From G963678095 sp963678095 (GTDB lineage Bacteria; Bacillota; Negativicutes; Selenomonadales; Selenomonadaceae): 64,000 bases of DNA. The stretch lies in contig OY782746.1 of NCBI GenBank assembly GCA_963678095.2, forward strand, positions 1,364,001-1,428,000, given 5' to 3'. Position numbers and translations under genes: made by a program. Shown one piece after another: positions 35,652 to 44,311 of this stretch; position 1 is the first letter of the stretch; each line of letters opens with the position of its first letter. The notes under the pieces were generated by a model that worked only from the letters and a program-made list of their open reading frames with translations, did not search any database and had not been told where the DNA came from.

Positions 35652-36817
35652 ACTTGATCCTCCGATATCGTTTTAACCGCGGCGAAGCGATCAGCTGTAG
35701 CCAGAATAAGCCTGGCTACGCGTCCGGCCGCATCCGGGGCGCCAAGCTTTTGCCGAATCTGCAGTAGCTGCTCTTTGACAACTGCAGCTTCCGCCGAGCC
35801 TTTGTAAAACCGCATCGCCTCACAAGCAACCTTATCCGTTTGAATTTCCCCTTGCAAAAACTCCGGCAAAATTCTTTCCCCGGCAATGATGTTTGGTAAA
35901 CTAAAATTAGGCAGATGCACCAGCAGATTGCCAATAAAATATGATATTGGCGACATTTTATACAAAATGACGGAGGGCAGCCCCAGCAGGGCGGCTTCAA
36001 GCGTCACCGTTCCCGATGTAGCAAGCGCAAAATCACAAATATTCATCAGATCATACGTATGCTCTGTCTTTATTGCCACATTAACCCCAAAAGCATCTAC
36101 TATTTCCTGCAACCGCTGCCGGGAAATCCCCGGAGCGGCCGGCAAAAAAAACGCAGTTTTCTGGTTTTTAGCCGCTAAAACTTTTGCCACCTTGAGAATT
36201 TCCGGCAAAATAATTTCAATTTCTTGCTTACGGCTTCCTGGGAGCAACAAAACGTTGTCATTTTTCAAATCCATACCAAAGTATGCCGCTGCTGCTTCTT
36301 TGTTCAAAGACGGCTTGACCGTATCAATTAAAGGATTGCCCACAAATTCAATTCTCGCACCGGCCTCTTCATACACTTTGGTTTCAAAGGGGAAAATTGC
36401 TGCAATCTGATCCGCGAGCTTTGCCACAGCTTTTGCCCGTCCTTTGCGCCAGGCCCAGGCAGACGGAGGAATATAGGAGAAAATTGGTACACCCAGCTTT
36501 TTGGCCTTAGCTGCCAGACGCCAGTTAAAATCCGGATAATCAATCAGGACCAGCACATCCGGCTTTTCCGTTTTAATAATGTCCAGCAGATGGTCCCGCA
36601 GTTTAAACATGCGCCGCAGATTTTTCAGCACTTCCCAAAAGCCCATTACACTGTAATCCTGCATATTACAGCAGAGATCTACTCCAGCAGCTTCCATCTG
36701 CGGGCCGCCAAAACCAAACAACCGGGCATCCGGCTGCAACTTTTTTATCGCTGCGGCGATACTGGCTCCATGCAGATCACCGGACACCTCCCCGGCCGAA
36801 AACATGATCTTATACAC
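35648..36817 (-). CDS. lpxB: Lipid-A-disaccharide synthase
   Basis: A 389-residue GT19 enzyme. MFSAGEVSGDLHGASIAAAIKKL near the N-terminus, FGFGGPQMEAAGVDL, VLIDYPDFNWRLA, SYIPPSAWAWRKGRAK, FVGNPLIDTVKP, LLLPGSRKQEIE and ATSGTVTLEAALLGLPSVILYKMSPI are all LpxB motifs. It joins lipid X and UDP-diacyl-GlcN. I chose the GTG at 36817 (VYKIMFSAG) because AGGAGG lies 7 bases before it; the open frame runs further upstream without a site. Its promoter is unclear: a terminator-like hairpin lies 43 bp upstream. Confidence 0.94.
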   Translation of the reverse strand: MYKIMFSAGEVSGDLHGASIAAAIKKLQPDARLFGFGGPQMEAAGVDLCCNMQDYSVMGFWEVLKNLRRMFKLRDHLLDIIKTEKPDVLVLIDYPDFNWRLAAKAKKLGVPIFSYIPPSAWAWRKGRAKAVAKLADQIAAIFPFETKVYEEAGARIEFVGNPLIDTVKPSLNKEAAAAYFGMDLKNDNVLLLPGSRKQEIEIILPEILKVAKVLAAKNQKTAFFLPAAPGISRQRLQEIVDAFGVNVAIKTEHTYDLMNICDFALATSGTVTLEAALLGLPSVILYKMSPISYFIGNLLVHLPNFSLPNIIAGERILPEFLQGEIQTDKVACEAMRFYKGSAEAAVVKEQLLQIRQKLGAPDAAGRVARLILATADRFAAVKTISEDQV

Positions 36818-36859
36818 GATTCTTCCTCCTATTTCCCCAATCCCTTTCAAGCAGAAAAA

Positions 36860-36896
36860 GACGCGAGGATACATATTTCAAAGTATCCGCCGCGTC
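36860..36896 (-). terminator. Hairpin with U tract after lpxI
   Basis: GACGCG...CGCGTC and GGATAC...GTATCC form a long interrupted stem 14 bp past the lpxI stop. On the minus strand it is followed by TTTTTCTGC. It should end part of the transcripts of the lpxC-fabZ-lpxA-lpxI unit. No clear promoter is seen between it and lpxB, so read-through is likely. Confidence 0.65.
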
Positions 36897-36909
36897 CTGC
36901 AAGCTGTGA

Positions 36910-37716
36910 TTACATAGCAACAATCGCTATATCATTTGCATCAGCTAAGGCTATCACTTTTTCTCTTTCAACGAGCAAGGTTTTGCCAGCTTCCATAACC
37001 AGCACCACGGCGCCGGCCTCCAACATACTATTGATCGTCTGTACCCCAACAGTCGGCATATCAAACCGCAAATCCTGATTTGGCTTTGCTACCTTCGCTA
37101 CAACCGCGCCACCGCAGGCAAGCTGTCCACCGCGGCGAACGCAGGCATCCGTACCTTCAATAGCCTCAACCGCCATAACCGCCAGATTCTTTACGACTAC
37201 CGTCTGCCCAATATCCAGGCCCCCGATTTCCTTGGCAATCCGAAACCCAAACTTCATATCCTCCTGCTGTGCTGCTGTTGGTTCACGTTTTGTCAGAGTT
37301 CCCGGCGACGGCATAAGCGAACGAATCAAGGCCGTCTGATCAAAAACCTGAATCCCTTCCATTGCCAATTCTTTGACAAAAGCCATCATCATTGTATCAT
37401 CACTACGATCCGGTAAAGCAGCGAGAACTTTCATCATCCGGGCATCCGGCATTTCATGCTCCCCGCTGAAAAGAATTTCCTTCGTAACTTTACCAATCAT
37501 CGTAACTTTTTGAATTCCATTTTCTTTTAAATAGCCAATAATCGAATCAAGGCGGGCGATACTGATCATGCGCAAGTCCGTCGTCATTTCCTGAAGCCCC
37601 TTATCAACCCCGGGAACAAGTCCGACTGCAAATACACTGAAGCCCATCGCCTTAGCAGCTTTGGCAAACTCCGCCGGCAACCTTCCTAACCCTGCTAATA
37701 AACCTAATTTTTCCAT
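36910..37716 (-). CDS. lpxI: UDP-2,3-diacylglucosamine pyrophosphatase, LpxI type
   Basis: A 268-residue DUF1009 protein. The ATG at 37716 follows GGAGG by 6 bases; the longer frame overlaps lpxA. Motifs: EKLGLLAGLGRLPAEFAKAAK at the start, KVTMIGKVTKEILFS near 90, SLMPSPGTLTKREPTAAQQED near 145, DIGQTVVVKNLAVMAVEAIEGTDACVRRGG near 180 and DLRFDMPTVGVQTINSMLEAG near 225. LpxI makes lipid X like LpxH but is unrelated in fold. No lpxH is visible here, so this lineage uses LpxI. The gene ends the lpxC-fabZ-lpxA-lpxI series. Confidence 0.93.
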   Translation of the reverse strand: MEKLGLLAGLGRLPAEFAKAAKAMGFSVFAVGLVPGVDKGLQEMTTDLRMISIARLDSIIGYLKENGIQKVTMIGKVTKEILFSGEHEMPDARMMKVLAALPDRSDDTMMMAFVKELAMEGIQVFDQTALIRSLMPSPGTLTKREPTAAQQEDMKFGFRIAKEIGGLDIGQTVVVKNLAVMAVEAIEGTDACVRRGGQLACGGAVVAKVAKPNQDLRFDMPTVGVQTINSMLEAGAVVLVMEAGKTLLVEREKVIALADANDIAIVAM

Positions 37717-37774
37717 ACTTGACCTCCGAAAATCATTTTCCACCCAAAGCACTCTGTCGGCTTTCTCTATTTGC

Positions 37775-38587
37775 TCAATCGTTCTCCCGCCGGCCACGGC
37801 AAATCCCACGGTCCGCATTGCGCAAAAAGCGCAGCAGATGTTCGACTTCATCACAGGAATCAACGTCCTGCTCAATCATTGAAATCGCTTGAGCCAGGCT
37901 CAAGCCGGAGCGATATAAAATCTTATAGGCTTGTTTAATATTACGTCTTGAATCGATCGCGATCCCCGCCCGTGAAATCCCTACGCTGTTAAGGCCGGAA
38001 ACCTTGGCCGGATGTCCGTCAACAATTGTATATGGAACGACATCCTGAACAATTTTCGAGGCCCCACCAACCATCGCATTACGACCAATTTTGACAAACT
38101 GATGCACGCCTGTAAGCCCGCCAATGACAGCACGATCTTCCACGATAACATGCCCGGCCAAGGTAGCGGCATTCGACATGATAACATTATTGCCAACAAT
38201 ACAATTATGCGCCACATGCGTATAAGCCATCAGCAGGCAGTCACTGCCAATGCGCGTTTCTTCCTCATCGCCCGTTGCCCGATGCACCGTTGCACACTCA
38301 CGAATTTTGGTTCGATCCCCAATGAACACATAGGATTTCTCACCGGCAAATTTCAAATCCTGTGGTTCCTCCCCGACCGTTGACCCGTGGTATAGCACAC
38401 AATCTTTGCCAATGCTAGTCCAGCCTGTGACCAGTACATGGGCGCCGATCTTTGTTCCCTCACCGATTTCGACATTTTCATCGATTACCGCATATGGACC
38501 AATCTCAACATTTTTCCCAATGCGGGCTCCCGGATGGACTACAGCGGTATCATGTATATAAGCAACAACCCGGTTGTCTGTTTTCAT
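37775..38587 (-). CDS. lpxA: UDP-N-acetylglucosamine acyltransferase
   Basis: A 270-residue left-handed beta-helix enzyme: IHDTAVVHPGARIGKNVEIGPYAVIDENVEIGEGTKIGAHV at the N-terminus, then LLMAYTHVAHNCIVGNNVIMSNAATLAGHVIVEDRAVIGG with the catalytic His in YTHVAH near residue 122. The C-terminal domain is helical. It adds the first 3-hydroxyacyl chain to UDP-GlcNAc. The ATG at 38587 lies 10 bases after AAGGAG. A gap of 177 bp separates it from fabZ with no clear promoter or terminator; it holds only AT-rich sequence. Confidence 0.95.
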   Translation of the reverse strand: MKTDNRVVAYIHDTAVVHPGARIGKNVEIGPYAVIDENVEIGEGTKIGAHVLVTGWTSIGKDCVLYHGSTVGEEPQDLKFAGEKSYVFIGDRTKIRECATVHRATGDEEETRIGSDCLLMAYTHVAHNCIVGNNVIMSNAATLAGHVIVEDRAVIGGLTGVHQFVKIGRNAMVGGASKIVQDVVPYTIVDGHPAKVSGLNSVGISRAGIAIDSRRNIKQAYKILYRSGLSLAQAISMIEQDVDSCDEVEHLLRFLRNADRGICRGRREND

Positions 38588-38764
38588 TATATTTCCACTC
38601 CTTAAGCCCAAAGGCTTTCTTTTGATTTCCAGCTTATGCTGCTTTACTATTTATATATAATCCGCTTTTTTGCAAAAATCTCACATCCAAGATCCCGTTA
38701 TAATCCGTCATTTTTGTTAAAAATCGCAGTTTTGCTCGGGTTTACGACAAAAAGCAAGTGATTA

Positions 38765-39205
38765 TCAAAGTTTTTCCGGGTCTTTTATAGCAAAAGTAAA
38801 ATCACCCTGGGCTGCCAGCTGCCCATCCACAAAGGCTTCCCCATGCAGCTTGCCAAAATTTCCCCGAACTCTCATCAGTTCCGCTTTCATGATCAGCTGA
38901 TCTCCTGGCACTACCTGCCGCTTGAACTTGACATTTTCCATTGCCCCAAAAAGTGCCAACTTGCCACGATTTTCTTCTGGATAGAGCATAGCGAGGCCCC
39001 CGACCTGTGCCATTGCTTCCAGGATTAATACTCCCGGCATAATTGGATTGTCCGGAAAATGCCCCCGAAAATGTGGCTCCATCATCGTTACATTTTTAAT
39101 TCCCGTCGCACTTTTCATCGGGTCCAATTCTATAATCCGGTCCACCAACAAAAATGGCGGCCGATGCGGCAAAATCCGTTGAATTTCATTTATATCTAGT
39201 ATCAT
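38765..39205 (-). CDS. fabZ: 3-hydroxyacyl-ACP dehydratase
   Basis: A 146-residue hot-dog-fold enzyme. Motifs: ILPHRPPFLLVDRIIELDP near residue 10, EPHFRGHFPDNPIMPGVLILEAMAQVGG with the catalytic His (HFP) and Glu near 48-63, and FKRQVVPGDQL near 92. FabZ dehydrates 3-hydroxyacyl-ACP, competing with LpxA/LpxD for the same substrate, which explains its frequent linkage with lpx genes. The ATG at 39205 follows AGAGAGGT by 7 bases. It begins 31 bp after lpxC. Confidence 0.94.
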   Translation of the reverse strand: MILDINEIQRILPHRPPFLLVDRIIELDPMKSATGIKNVTMMEPHFRGHFPDNPIMPGVLILEAMAQVGGLAMLYPEENRGKLALFGAMENVKFKRQVVPGDQLIMKAELMRVRGNFGKLHGEAFVDGQLAAQGDFTFAIKDPEKL

Positions 39206-39236
39206 GCTGCTTACCTCTCTCCCATGGAAAATTTCT

Positions 39237-40061
39237 CTATGCAAATGCCGCTGCAATTTTTTTTGCCAGCATTGTATTTAAGGCATGCCCTGATTTCACG
39301 GCAATCACATGCCCGCGAATAATTCCTGCAAGCCGCAAATCCCCGATAACATCAAGAATTTTATGACGGACAAGTTCATCCTCATAGCGTAATTCATTAA
39401 GCCAGCCACTGTCATTGTAGACAATAACGCTCTCGATCGTTCCCCCAAGACCAAGTCCTTGGCGTTTTAAAGCTTCAATTTCCTGTTCATAGGCAATTGT
39501 CCGCGCCGGAGCAATTTCCCGCCGGTATGTCTGCTCATCGACAAGGACATCGTGATACTGCACGCCTATCAATCTATGTGGATTGAGTGAGGTAAAACTG
39601 ACGCGGAAGCCATCATAGGGCAACACCATCACAAAGCGGTCCCCGTCATCAATGCGGTACACCTTATCAATGATAATTTCCCGGCGTTCTTTATCCTGTA
39701 ATCGTTTCCCCGCCTGCTTAATCAGATCAAAAAAAACAAGGGAACTGCCATCAGACACCGGTGGTTCTTCGGCATCAATTTCAATAAAACAGTTGTCAAT
39801 CTGCAGAACATGCAAGGCCGACAACAAATGTTCGATGGTAAAAACCTTTACGCTTTGAGATTCAAGCGTTGTAGCCCGTATAGTCGAAGTGACGCAAGCC
39901 GATATCGCCGGAATCTTTGGTTTTCCCGGAAGATCGACCCGGACAAACACCAGTCCCGTATCCACGGGGGCCGGCTGCAGCACAATTTTTACCTCGCGCC
40001 CTGAATGCAGCCCAATCCCCGTATATGTCACTGTATTTGCAATTGTAATTTGCTGATGCAT
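39237..40061 (-). CDS. lpxC: UDP-3-O-acyl-N-acetylglucosamine deacetylase
   Basis: A 274-residue zinc metalloamidase of stand-alone LpxC type. Motifs: TYTGIGLHSGREVKIVLQPAP near the N-terminus, VFTIEHLLSALHVLQIDN with a zinc-binding His near residue 79, EPPVSDGSS, RHKILDVIGDLRLAG with the other zinc ligands (H and D), and VIAVKSGHALNTMLAKKI with the catalytic His. It performs the first committed step of lipid A synthesis. The AGGAGG site is 8 bases before the ATG, and a good promoter lies directly upstream, so the key control point has its own transcription start. Confidence 0.96.
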   Translation of the reverse strand: MHQQITIANTVTYTGIGLHSGREVKIVLQPAPVDTGLVFVRVDLPGKPKIPAISACVTSTIRATTLESQSVKVFTIEHLLSALHVLQIDNCFIEIDAEEPPVSDGSSLVFFDLIKQAGKRLQDKERREIIIDKVYRIDDGDRFVMVLPYDGFRVSFTSLNPHRLIGVQYHDVLVDEQTYRREIAPARTIAYEQEIEALKRQGLGLGGTIESVIVYNDSGWLNELRYEDELVRHKILDVIGDLRLAGIIRGHVIAVKSGHALNTMLAKKIAAAFA

Positions 40062-40093
40062 TAAAAAATCCTCCTGATTGTCGTACCTTATCT

Positions 40094-40122
40094 ATTTTAC
40101 AAAACTATAGTCATTCCTGCAA
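40094..40122 (-). promoter_or_regulatory. Sigma-A promoter of lpxC-fabZ-lpxA-lpxI
   Basis: Minus-strand -35 TTGCAG (40117-40122), spacer 17, -10 TAAAAT (40094-40099). It lies 33 bp before the lpxC ATG in the 118 bp gap after the lpxL paralogue. Both boxes match well. Confidence 0.75.
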
Positions 40123-40179
40123 GTTTTTTGTCCATCAGCATCGACAGCCTTACCCACCGCGGGCAAAGCACCACTAGAA

Positions 40180-41040
40180 TCAACGACCCTCCACCGATTT
40201 CCAGCGATCATGCAGCCAAAACCACTCATCCGGATACTTGCGCACATGGTCTTCAATCAAATGCGTGAGGTGTTCCATCGTCTGCTGTATATCTTGGCGT
40301 TTATCTTTTGTTTGTTCCATAAAAACAGGTTCATGTATTTTTATAAGGTGTTTCCCATCGGCCTGCTGCGAAATAAATACCGGCAAAATCGGGGCCCCTT
40401 TAAACCGGGCAAGGGCCGCCGGTCCCGTCACACAAGCTGTATCACGGCCAAAAAACTGCAAAATAATACCATCACGCGGATTTGTGTCCTGATCCATCAA
40501 CAGCCCAATAACCCAGCCTTCAGCAAGCATATTAAACATTTCCCGCACCCCGGACTTATAGGTAATATGCATACCGATCAGGGCCCGGTACTCGTTGATG
40601 AATCTGTCCATCGCTCCATTTCGCTGTTTTTGAGCCACGCCGACAATCGGGAAACCCTGCAGGGCAAGCGCCCCCCCCAATAGTTCCCAGTTGCCGCTGT
40701 GCGCTGTTGCAATAATCCCGCCTTTGCCCAGCGCCAGCGCTTTTTCCATATGCTCCCGGCCTTCAACTCGGACATAATCGGCAATATGCTCTTTAATTTC
40801 AGGAAACCGCAGGACCTCGATGATCATATAACCAAACCGGGTCCAGCTTTTTTTAGCAATACGTTCCGCCTCTTCCTCTGTAACTTGAAGCGACCTCTTT
40901 ACATTATCTTTTGCCATTTTTTTGCGCCGCGAAGGAACCGCCAGCCAAGTAAGCTCCCCCAGAACTGCCCCTAAAAAGCGGCATATTCCGGTCGGCAAAA
41001 GGCAGCAAAGCCAACTAAAAACTTTCATTATATGATACAA
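40180..41040 (-). CDS. Lipid A acyltransferase (LpxL/LpxM family, copy 2)
   Basis: A 286-residue LABLAT acyltransferase with an N-terminal membrane helix. The catalytic HX4E motif is HSGNWELLG near residue 113. Supporting motifs are LLMDQDTNPRDGIILQFFGRDTACVTGPAALARFKG near 190 and VFISQQADGKHLIKI. Compared with the copy at 27294 it has ATAHSGNWELLGGAL instead of LTAHIGNWEWLSAAL, so chain length or position may differ. It likely performs the second secondary acylation of lipid A. Starts 15 bp after the YjbH-like gene. Confidence 0.88.
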   Translation of the reverse strand: MYHIMKVFSWLCCLLPTGICRFLGAVLGELTWLAVPSRRKKMAKDNVKRSLQVTEEEAERIAKKSWTRFGYMIIEVLRFPEIKEHIADYVRVEGREHMEKALALGKGGIIATAHSGNWELLGGALALQGFPIVGVAQKQRNGAMDRFINEYRALIGMHITYKSGVREMFNMLAEGWVIGLLMDQDTNPRDGIILQFFGRDTACVTGPAALARFKGAPILPVFISQQADGKHLIKIHEPVFMEQTKDKRQDIQQTMEHLTHLIEDHVRKYPDEWFWLHDRWKSVEGR

Positions 41041-41055
41041 GATTTTACCCTTCCT

Positions 41056-41670
41056 TTAATAATAATTGTACGAAAGCCCGACAAATCCATCTCCATCGCG
41101 CCAGCCTGTTGTCATTTTAAAACCAGCAGTCAGAGCAACTCTTAAGCCATAATTCATATGATGTCCATCGTTTTCCACAATCAACGAAGTATCCGGAAAC
41201 ACGCCTCCTACAGACAACGGCACCAGCTTCTTTTCCACAGCAAAAAAAACGCCATCATACATCCCTGTGCCGCAGCCGACATGCACCCGTAGCCCCTTAG
41301 GCAGGGATTTGCTGGCAACAGCATATAGTGTGCGCTCAGACTTGTTGCCAATATCCTCCATACCAACTGCGAGTCCAGGGGATAATACCCCCTCCTGCGA
41401 CAGTGCGTATTTTATGTTTACGGCAGAAACCGACGCTCCCTCAACCTCAGAAAAAGCGGCTCCCATTTCGACATTTTTCCCCAAAGAAAAAGCCGCCACC
41501 GTATCGTCGCTCTTATTGAGATGATAATACCCCACTTCCACTTGTCCCGGCCGCAGCACATCGGAAGAAGGCGTATTTATATTGCCAGTAGAGCCCTTTA
41601 CCGATGGGGCCGCAGCAGCAAGCGCCGGCAACAGCAGACCAACCATCAACAGTCCTATTGTTCTTCGCAT
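41056..41670 (-). CDS. YjbH-like outer-membrane protein
   Basis: A 204-residue exported protein with a signal peptide (cleavage near ALAAAAP, residue 21). The mature N-terminus SVKGSTGNINTPSSDVLRPGQVEVGYYHL matches the start of YjbH/YbjH-type outer-membrane beta-barrel proteins. The rest is alternating strands, with a C-terminal DGFVGLSYNYY typical of a Bam signal. The full-length YjbH is far larger; this is one barrel only. Possibly a small barrel involved in surface glycan export or envelope structure, but this is not established. It lies between a terminator and the lpxL paralogue. Confidence 0.7.
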   Translation of the reverse strand: MRRTIGLLMVGLLLPALAAAAPSVKGSTGNINTPSSDVLRPGQVEVGYYHLNKSDDTVAAFSLGKNVEMGAAFSEVEGASVSAVNIKYALSQEGVLSPGLAVGMEDIGNKSERTLYAVASKSLPKGLRVHVGCGTGMYDGVFFAVEKKLVPLSVGGVFPDTSLIVENDGHHMNYGLRVALTAGFKMTTGWRDGDGFVGLSYNYY

Positions 41671-41690
41671 CCTAAGCTCCTTACTGAACA

Positions 41691-41729
41691 GAAAAGCGGC
41701 AAATCAACGCATCCGCTTTGCCGCTTTTC
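41691..41729 (-). terminator. Intrinsic terminator after lpxD
   Basis: A 13 bp perfect stem (GAAAAGCGGCAAA / TTTGCCGCTTTTC) with a 13-base loop, 8 bp past the lpxD stop. The minus-strand transcript ends in UUUUCUG, a short U tract, so efficiency may be moderate. Confidence 0.7.
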
Positions 41730-41736
41730 ATTCCTA

Positions 41737-42759
41737 TTATTTCCCTGTTTCGAGCTGCTGCAAACGTTTTTCCAGGGCTTTGATCTGTTTTCTCATTTCC
41801 GGCAGCCGCTTTGCGGCCGCTTCCATCCGCAGCCATTCCTGATGAGGCCGCGCCGGGAACCCGGCATAAAAGACCCCCTCCGGAATATCGGCTATCGGGC
41901 CGCTCCGCGCCGCAAGCACCGTATTGCGCCCAATGTGAATATGGCCTACTACACCGGTCTGCCCACCAAAGGTAACATTAGACCCCGAGGTAGTCGACCC
42001 GGCAATGCCTGTCTGCGCGACAATCAGATTATTCGCTCCGATTTCACAATTATGCCCCACGTGAACCAGATTATCAATTTTCGTGCCCTGCGCAACAATC
42101 GTCGAGCCCATCGTAGCCCTGTCAATACCGACAAGCGCACCGATCTCGACATCATCTTCAATAATGACGTTGCCAATCTGTGGTACTTTTGTGTGTTTAC
42201 CATTCTTTGTCACAAAACCAAAGCCATCCCCACCAATGACAGAAGAACTTTGGATAATCACCCGCTCCCCTATTTTACAAAACTCGCGGACCGTCACGTT
42301 CGGATAAAGCAGCGTATCTTTGCCAATACTGGCATACTGCCCAACATATGTATGCGGGTACAAGACGACATTATCGCCTACCGCAGCATTATCATCTACC
42401 ATGGCAAATGGCATAATTGTAACATTTTCACCAATTTTTACATTTTCGCCGATATAAGCCCGGTCACTGACGCCGCGATGCAGCTGCACCGGCGGTGTAA
42501 AGAGCTCCAACAATTTGGCAAACGCCAAGCGCGGATCTTTCACGCGAACAGCCGTCTTGGGAAAATCCTTTACATCGTCCGGAATAATTACCGCACCAGC
42601 CGCACACACAGCGGCTTCGCCTATATGCGGTTCGACGGCAAACGTGATGTCCTGGGGCCCGGCTAAAGCAATATTCTTAACGCCGCAAATTACAGCCGTC
42701 TCCTGCCCTGTAATTTCGCCTTCGACGATCTGTGCAATTTCTGCTAATGTTTTCTGCAC
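41737..42759 (-). CDS. lpxD: UDP-3-O-(3-hydroxyacyl)glucosamine N-acyltransferase
   Basis: A 340-residue left-handed beta-helix enzyme. The N-terminal substrate-binding domain spans about 1-100. Hexapeptide repeats run at about 105-290, including VIIQSSSVIGGDGFGFV near 160 and GTKIDNLVHVGHNCEIGANNLIVAQTGIAGSTTSG with the catalytic His near 235. A helical end follows (KQIKALEKRLQQLETGK). It adds the second hydroxyacyl chain in lipid A synthesis. It starts 14 bp after the OmpH-like lipoprotein gene, a linkage also seen in proteobacteria (skp-lpxD). Confidence 0.95.
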   Translation of the reverse strand: MQKTLAEIAQIVEGEITGQETAVICGVKNIALAGPQDITFAVEPHIGEAAVCAAGAVIIPDDVKDFPKTAVRVKDPRLAFAKLLELFTPPVQLHRGVSDRAYIGENVKIGENVTIMPFAMVDDNAAVGDNVVLYPHTYVGQYASIGKDTLLYPNVTVREFCKIGERVIIQSSSVIGGDGFGFVTKNGKHTKVPQIGNVIIEDDVEIGALVGIDRATMGSTIVAQGTKIDNLVHVGHNCEIGANNLIVAQTGIAGSTTSGSNVTFGGQTGVVGHIHIGRNTVLAARSGPIADIPEGVFYAGFPARPHQEWLRMEAAAKRLPEMRKQIKALEKRLQQLETGK

Positions 42760-42772
42760 AATCCACGCCTCC

Positions 42773-43255
42773 TTACTGCAGTTTTTGGATCAAGTCATCC
42801 GTTACGTCCACGCCGCCCTGAATAACAAATTCACTTTTTTGCGCCTGTCCCAAAGGATTATTATCAATATGATCTTTTTCAACAATCGCTGACAATTTTT
42901 TCTCTTTGGCAATATCAGCCATAGCCGAATCAACCAGTGTCTTAAGCTGTGCCGAATACTGCGACTGCACTGCACTCAATTCAGTCCGAGCCTGCATCGC
43001 TGCCTTTTGATATTCTTCATCAGACATGGAGGCTTTATCCTTGTCAAGCTTGTCCATAACTTCTTTATTTTTCTCATTATAAGATGCTTCTGCCGTTGTG
43101 ACAATTTGCTGAATCTGTGGGCTCTCCTTCATAACTCGTTCTGCATCAATATAGCCAATTCTTGTATCAGAACAGCCGCTGACCATCAGGGTCGTCATGG
43201 TTATCAGTACCCCTGTCATAATCAGCGTACAGATTGATTTCTTTTTAAGTTTCAT
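42773..43255 (-). CDS. OmpH/Skp-like lipoprotein
   Basis: A 160-residue protein with a lipoprotein signal peptide: MVSGC places the lipid-modified Cys at residue 28. The mature part starts DTRIGYIDAERVMKESPQIQQI, the OmpH/Skp N-terminal signature, then two helical arms with alternating Glu/Lys and a C-terminal FVIQGGVDVTDDLI strand. Skp is a periplasmic chaperone for outer-membrane proteins. A membrane-anchored form would be unusual and may act close to the membrane. The ATG at 43255 follows GGGAGG by 7 bases. It lies directly upstream of lpxD. Confidence 0.85.
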   Translation of the reverse strand: MKLKKKSICTLIMTGVLITMTTLMVSGCSDTRIGYIDAERVMKESPQIQQIVTTAEASYNEKNKEVMDKLDKDKASMSDEEYQKAAMQARTELSAVQSQYSAQLKTLVDSAMADIAKEKKLSAIVEKDHIDNNPLGQAQKSEFVIQGGVDVTDDLIQKLQ

Positions 43256-43279
43256 TTTTTTCCTCCCATTTCCAGGCAA

Positions 43280-44236
43280 TTAGATTTTTCCCGGTTTTAT
43301 CTCATTGACAACTTCCTCGGTCACATCAAGTGCCGATACATTGACGACCGGATCAGCAAAAATATACTCCAGATGGTGTCCAATTGCTGATTTGGCTGCC
43401 TTGCCGGCAATATCCCTAACGATCAAATCCTCCAGCAGACGGATTTCATTGTCCTTTGCGGCCAAATCGGCCTCTCTGCTATTTTTGTCTGCATCAGCTT
43501 GTGAAAGCTGACGACTGCCCGCAGCAGACACGCTGGCATTCCTTTCAGCCGCCATTGCCACCCTGGCCACAGCCTCACTGCCCAGACGCTGCTGCTGTTG
43601 CTGAGCCGCAGCCTGCGCTTCCTTCAAATACTGATCACGCTGCCCCTGCAGCTGTGAATAAATATATTCCTCATACTGTCTTTCCACTGCTGCCATCTGT
43701 GTGGCCCGTTGCTGCTTTAAATCATTGAGTTTCTGTCGCAGTCCGTTTTTTTGTTCCTCACTAAGCCGCAAACTTTCGGCATTTCCTAACCGCAGCGTAC
43801 AGTTAAAAATATCATTCGCATAGAAATCACTGACGGTTTTTCGGTCTGCCTCGCGCTTTGAAGCTGTTGTCCGGCGCAGTTCCTGCTCCGCAGCAGCCAA
43901 GGCCTCCCGCTGCTGCTCGAGCAGCTTATTTTTCTGCTGCCCAGCTTGTTGCTGGGCACTGTCATCAAAGGGCTGTTTTGACAGCACTGGTTCATTTATA
44001 GAAACATTCGTTTTTTTAGCAGAGAGCGCCAATAGCGCTCTCTGCCCGCGCAATTTTTCTAAATCTGCATACCGGGGATGTGACTTCATGGCCTGCTTTA
44101 AATCAATAACACCAATAAGCGTTTGCTGCAACGGGTCTGTTTTTTTTGCTGGCAGTTTCAAGTAGTAACTGCCAATCAAAAAAAACAGCAGGCAGACTAC
44201 AACGGCAATACTAATCTTCTTCTGCTGCTCCGTCAC
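43280..44236 (-). CDS. Long membrane-anchored OmpH-like coiled-coil protein
   Basis: A 318-residue protein with one N-terminal membrane helix (about 9-26) and no cleavage site. TLIGVIDLKQAMKSHPRYADLEKL at 40-60 matches the OmpH N-terminal motif. A very long Gln/Ala-rich coiled coil spans about 85-260 (QQQAGQQKNKLLEQQREALAAAEQEL, AQAAAQQQQQRLGSEAVARV). The C-terminal NVSALDVTEEVVNEIKPGKI corresponds to the end of OmpH. About twice the size of Skp; presumably a chaperone-like rod tethered to the inner membrane. It lies between two other OmpH-like genes. Confidence 0.8.
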   Translation of the reverse strand: MTEQQKKISIAVVVCLLFFLIGSYYLKLPAKKTDPLQQTLIGVIDLKQAMKSHPRYADLEKLRGQRALLALSAKKTNVSINEPVLSKQPFDDSAQQQAGQQKNKLLEQQREALAAAEQELRRTTASKREADRKTVSDFYANDIFNCTLRLGNAESLRLSEEQKNGLRQKLNDLKQQRATQMAAVERQYEEYIYSQLQGQRDQYLKEAQAAAQQQQQRLGSEAVARVAMAAERNASVSAAGSRQLSQADADKNSREADLAAKDNEIRLLEDLIVRDIAGKAAKSAIGHHLEYIFADPVVNVSALDVTEEVVNEIKPGKI

Positions 44237-44256
44237 ATAACCACTCCTTCAACAAA

Positions 44257-44286
44257 GTACCGAGCACAGTCACGCTGGCTCGGTAC
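44257..44286 (-). terminator. Hairpin between ompH-like genes
   Basis: A 9 bp stem (GTACCGAGC / GCTCGGTAC) with a 12-base loop, 25 bp past the skp-like stop. It is followed on the minus strand by TTTGTTG, so it could attenuate transcription and raise the skp-like product relative to the downstream genes. Confidence 0.5.
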
Positions 44287-44311
44287 GAAAGATCCACTAT
44301 AGGCGATATTC

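Noticed and set aside
41521..42666. A 381-codon plus-strand open frame
   Set aside because: It lies wholly opposite lpxD and its neighbour, has no ribosome-binding site and its translation is Arg/His/Pro-rich without domain motifs. It is a shadow of lpxD.
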